Source: Shinisaurus crocodilurus (lineage: Eukaryota; Chordata; Lepidosauria; Squamata; Shinisauridae). Taken from it: 64,000 bases of DNA. Under the pieces are notes generated by a model. It searched no databases. It saw nothing but the letters and a program-made list of their open reading frames with translations, and was not told the DNA's origin. The position numbers were made by a program, and so were the translations under genes. Of the stretch, positions 59,966 through 64,000 are shown piece by piece. The stretch is taken from NCBI GenBank assembly GCA_021292165.1, contig CM037878.1, forward strand, positions 292,750,971 to 292,814,970, given 5' to 3'. Position 1 is the stretch's first letter. Each line of letters begins with the position of its first letter.

Positions 59966-60995
59966 GAGTTGAGCTATAGATTAAATAGTCCACTGTATGT
60001 TGTACCAGGGGGGGGAAAGCATCTACAGCTTCCAGCAAGCACTATGGTAAGGTAGAAATTGACCTCCTGCTGCCAATTGTGAAGGATGATTTCCCTCAAG
60101 AGGAGCAATTTGTGGCTTTATTTTGGTGTCTTTCTGCGTGTCACTGCAGAACTACTTGGAGTGAAGGGAGGAGGAAGAGAGGAACTTCTCTTCAGAGGAT
60201 TGGATATTACAAACAACTGGAGCTTTTTTGCTTCTACGAAGCTGTTGAAGAACTAGAGCTCCACTTTCACTTCCTCTACCTTTTGGGTGGAACCTTGCTT
60301 AATTGGGTGGAATATAAATTGCCAGTTCCTTTTTTATTATATTAACTTAAAAATTAGAATGAATTATCCATTTTAATGCATGTTTTTGTATAAAAGAGTA
60401 ATGCCTCTCATATAACTACAAATGCTGCAAGAGCCCTGCAAACTGGGAAAGGAGCATGGTCTTGCATTATCCTTTATCTACCATTCCAAAACAGCTGATT
60501 CCTTTTCAAACTTATCTTTTGTAAAAAGTATAAAATTAACAAAAAGGCCAAGCTAGTGAGCTCATGATAAAACATAGTTCTTCTGTGCAAAAGGGCAGTT
60601 TTCAAGTAATGTTTACCTTCTCTTTGTGAATACTGCTTTAGAGAAATAAACAAGTAATCCCTCTCTCCTTTCTATTTTGTTATCCACTTTGCAAATGTTA
60701 ATTTATTCCTCCTGTCCTTCCTATGTTCCAAATAGAGTTTAGAGGTGAAATGAAACTTTGTTTGGCTTGTAGACCTCTAGGTTAAGGTACACTGTCAAGC
60801 TGTATAGTAGTAGGAAGCTTGTTGGTGATGCAAGACTCTCTTTTGCCAGGCTGTGGTGATGAAAGCAGTATACATTCCTAGATAATAGTGGAGTTCAGCC
60901 AAGGTTAATTTCCTGAGGCCCATGATTCATCCATCTGCCCTACAATGCATTGTTTGAAGTTGCCCACATCTTACAGAATGAAGTATGATGATGAT

Positions 60996-60996
60996 G

Positions 60997-61041
<45 letters not shown>
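60996..61041. repeat. (ATT)n microsatellite
   Basis: About 15 TTA units. Poly-Tyr and poly-Leu frames here are artefacts. Confidence 0.97.
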
Positions 61042-61042
<1 letters not shown>

Positions 61043-61205
61043 GTGGAGAAAGACTGCAACTGTCCTTCTTGGCGGGTTCGGCCACTCAGGGGTTAACCCG
61101 GACTCGGGTAGCCCTCTATCAGCGGTACGCAGCTCTCTGGCAGAAGCCGCGACCAATTATAACGCAGGCAAAGCGAGGAGACCGAGTTTTGAATGGACGC
61201 TACTA

Positions 61206-62276
61206 CAGTAATACCTCGGATTACGAGTAACTCGGTATGCGAGCTACTCGTAAAACGAGCAAAATTTTATCATTTATTAACGTTCGGAGGACGAGCAAGT
61301 TTCGCAACACGAGCCACACGCTGTGGCCACGACGAGCACTTAAAGTGCCAGCTCCCCTGCTTTGCCTAGCCGGCAGGGAGCCCCATACAGGCGAGGTGCA
61401 GCCGCTCACTCTGCGGGTGCCTTGCGCTGCTGCGCCAGCTCTCTACCTGGGAGCCCCATTCGCCGCCTCGCACCGCTTTGCTGGCTCCCTCTCGCTCTGC
61501 GTGCGCCTCGCGCTGCCGCTTTGCCGGCTCCCAAGCAGGGAGCCGGCAAAGCGGCGGCGCGAGGCGCACGCAGAGCGAACGACGGCCAGGGCTCCTTCGC
61601 TTCACCTCCACGGGGTGCTTTGCTAGCGTGGAGCCGCTCCAGCTGCTTCCTACCATTGCAAGCGGCGGCTCACGGAGAGACGAGCTGCCCGCGCCGCCTG
61701 CGGTCCCGTCGCGTCACATCCGGCCCCGTCAATGATGGGGCCGGATGTGACGCGACGGGACCGCAGGCGGCGCGGGCAGCTCGCCTCTCCGCGAGCTGCC
61801 GCTTGCAACGGTAGGAAGCAGCTGGAGCGGCTCCACGCATCTCCCTGCAAGCGGCAAAGCACTTGCCGGCTCCCTGGCAGGGAGATGCACCTCGGGCGCC
61901 TCAAGGGAACGGCGGCCAAGCCCGGCTGCGCCGTGCCTCCAGGGAAGCCCCCGCCTGCTGGACACTCCTGGCAGAGCGAGTGGAGGCAGGCGAGGCGTGG
62001 TTGGGACCCCGGGAGCCGGCACATCAAAGCAAGTTTCCCCATTATAAATAATAGGAACTCTGCTGATTCATTCCACAACCATTTAATCACTGCTTTGCCA
62101 GCTCCCTCCATGGGGCTCCCCGCCAGGGAGCCGGCAAAGCAGTGATTAAATGGTTGTGGAACGAATCATCTGAGTTCCCATTATTTCTAATGGGGAAACT
62201 TGCTTTGATGTACGAGTATTTTGGATTACGAGCATGGTTCCGGAACGAATTGTGCTCGTAATCCAAGGTATTACTG
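61206..62276. mobile_element. Tigger-like element, 1071 bp, nested palindromes
   Basis: Ends CAGTAATACCTCGGATTACG and CGTAATCCAAGGTATTACTG, flanked by TA on both sides (61204-61205, 62277-62278). The interior is CpG-rich and contains a long near-perfect palindrome centred near 61733 (GGTCCCGTCGCGTCACATCC outward to GTGGAGCCGCTCCAGC). Shorter ones are at 61517-61557 and 62090-62145. There is no transposase frame. Confidence 0.88.
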
Positions 62277-62854
62277 TACACTGTTATGGGTAAACAGAGT
62301 TTAATGGAGCATAACAGAACATATACAAAGCACCACGCTAAGCACACACCTACAATTGAGCTGGTAGCGAGCCGCAAAAGCAATACAGACAGTCGTACCT
62401 GGAAATGCCTTGTTCCTAGAAAGCCGCTTAACTCCAAAAGGGCTGTTCTCTGTTAGCGTTGTTCACTGGGAGCTCCCCCAGGGTTGAAGGTGGTTTGGCC
62501 TGAGCCATGGACCTTGCAGCTTGCTGCCTCACGACCAACAACCCTTTCCCCGCCACTGACCCTGGGCTTTATACCCTCTGTCGTGCCCCCTCCTTCTTGT
62601 CGTGCCCCCTCCTGGCAGGACTGGTTTTTCTTGTTTGCCCGGCCGGCCGGCACCTAGGAGTCTTTGGCTGTTCCTTTCTTCTATCCAACACCTGGGAATG
62701 AATATTCCACAGCTCCTTCGGCTGCCAGACCAGGGACTTGCCAGGGGTCATGTTAATGACCCCTATTGTGATTCTTGGGTGTCTGATGCTATCTTGCTGG
62801 TATGTGTGCATATGTGTGTGTGGGGGGGCTATGGCTTTCTCTTCACAATTATTG

Positions 62855-63140
62855 TTATTATTATTATTTTCTTACCCGGATTGAGGCAGGGAACAACAAT
62901 AAACATAAAACATATAAACGAATTAAAAACATAGCATACATTATTAAAACATCTTAAAAACATCTTAAAAGCATCCTAAAATTCTACCGGCTAGGCCTGC
63001 CGGAAGAGGTCAGTTTTTATGGCTTTCTTGGATTCCAAAAGGTACTACACACCTGCTAACCAGTTCTGGAGGACTTCAGTGTTAGTGAATTTGCAGTTGG
63101 GGTGAGGGAGCAGTCGGTGCTGTGTGCCTGCCCTTCCTAA
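62855..63140 (-). mobile_element. L2-like LINE 3' end
   Basis: (TTA)n then TACCCGGATTGAGGCAGGGA and AAAACATCTTAAAAACATCT. Decayed coding words GGCTAGGCCTGCCGGAAGAG follow. Confidence 0.6.
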
Positions 63141-63465
63141 CCATTTTAAACCATCTTTGCCCATTTCATCCTACAGGTGCAGCGGAGCAGGATGGAGCCA
63201 CCGTACTGGGGAAAAGCCACCCCCAGCAGATGCACAAAGCCTTAGCTGCACAGAAGCAGGGCAATAGAGGCTATGACTGTGGGGGTGACTTGCCCATGCC
63301 CATCCTAAAGTCTGAATTCTCTACAGACATAACCCAAATTCTATGCAAACCAGACTGATTTAGCCTTTATAAAAGTGGAAGACCGACAACCTGGTCTTCT
63401 GCGCGGGTTCAATGCTAAGGGGGTAGCGAGTCCTAGGGCGGGCCTTCTCCGAGGTCCCCAGCGAC
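63141..63465 (+). other. Unassigned block with a short open frame
   Basis: A frame at 63122-63358 passes through an acceptor-like CATCCTACAG at 63176 and reads GAAEQDGATVLGKSHPQQ to ITQILCKPD before a stop. TATAAAAG lies 10 nt after the stop. It is not PGM2L1 exon 2 (no FGTAGLR motif) and I do not recognise it; it may be part of a retroelement. Confidence 0.3.
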
Positions 63466-63669
63466 TATCACCCTTAGCCCAGAACAAAGGGATAACTTAT
63501 AGCCACAAAAGTATATTTTATAAAACAAGTTTATTTACAAAATCACCTTCACAAACCCAGACACACGCCAGCAATACAGCTTATCAGTACGGTACAAAGT
63601 AGCAAGCAAGAAGTCTCAAGGACACCGTGATTTCAGGGCTCTCAGCTAGTTAGTTCAGCTCAGGCTCCA

Positions 63670-63895
63670 GCAGAGGCCCGGTCAACCGCATGCTGCTAGC
63701 TGGGTTCCCGGCGGAGGTCCGGTCTACCCAAGCAGCTAGCTGGGTTCCCGGCGGAGATCTGGTCTACCCAAGCGGCTTGTGAGTGATTTCAGCTTGGTTT
63801 CCCGGGGGTCCGGTCAACCCAAGCGACCAGTGATTTCACCTTGGTTTCCCGGGGGTCCGGTCAACCCAAGCGGCCAGTGATTTCAGCTAGCTGGA
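63670..63895. repeat. Irregular tandem repeat with GGTTCCCGG words
   Basis: GCTGGGTTCCCGGCGGAGGT and GGTCTACCCAAGC recur at about 45-bp steps, then change to TTGGTTTCCCGGGGGTCCGG with GTCAACCCAAGCG at about 48-bp steps. Two related unit types lie in series. Confidence 0.8.
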
Positions 63896-64000
63896 GCACG
63901 CCGGGTGCTGCTACCCGGGGTCGCCGATCCCTTCGTCCCTTACCCCAAGCATGGGCAAGATTGCTGATCAGGTCCAACAACTCAGTTCCCTTGCGCAGGG

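Larger units (their letters stand above)
48604..64000 (+). other. PGM2L1: PGM2L1 intron 1 (to window end)
   Basis: No exon with PGM2L1 similarity was recognised after the exon 1 donor. Between 48650 and 50700 and again in 60000-60990 the sequence looks unique and non-coding, apart from short simple repeats. A TATATAAATAAGCGG string at about 48870 could serve as an internal TATA box but has no support. The rest holds the mobile elements listed separately. Confidence 0.6.

Noticed and set aside
62900..63360. PGM2L1 exon 2
   Set aside because: None of the expected motifs (such as FGTAGLR) occurs in any frame; an acceptor-like site at 63176 leads into unrelated sequence.

Overview
The window is vertebrate nuclear DNA, most likely from a squamate reptile (lizard or snake). 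It holds split genes with GT/AG introns and a dense mix of young repeats: CR1, L2-like and L1 LINEs, an RTE/I-like LINE ending in a zinc finger, a tRNA-derived CORE-SINE, a 5S rRNA-derived SINE with a CR1-type tail, and many palindromic hAT and Tigger-like miniature elements. The species and family are inferred from repeat content only. There is one 100-nt assembly gap (194-293).

Two protein genes are supported. On the minus strand, 17 coding exons from 34163 down to 2893 make up most of a maestro/HEAT-like repeat (MROH) family gene of about 770 codons so far. Its 3' end lies off the left edge or was not recognised. All 16 exon-exon junctions keep phase. The last visible exon (2893-3057) carries a one-base frameshift, and the donor of exon 10 sits inside a 31-bp minisatellite of eight copies. 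On the plus strand, a CpG-rich promoter at about 47465-48640 leads into the first coding exon of PGM2L1 (48493-48603). The rest of the window, 48604-64000, reads as its first intron; I did not find exon 2. The two genes are divergent, with about 14 kb of repeat-filled DNA between them.

Layout: 1-2890, gap, GC-rich repeats and the left flank of the MROH gene; 2893-34163, MROH exons separated by repeat-rich introns; 34164-47460, intergenic repeats (hAT and L2-like elements, LTR-like blocks, 5S SINEs, an L1 3' end, an RTE-like LINE); 47465-48640, CpG island, ZNF143-like motif and PGM2L1 exon 1; 48604-64000, PGM2L1 intron 1 with nested transposons.

The most notable signals are: the tandemly amplified splice donor; a palindromic hAT family whose target duplications mostly follow NNNTANNN and whose arms resemble the ZNF143/STAF promoter motif; nested insertions datable by perfect target duplications; and a 1071-bp Tigger-like element made of nested palindromes. 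I see no RNA gene, CRISPR array or clearly novel multi-gene system.
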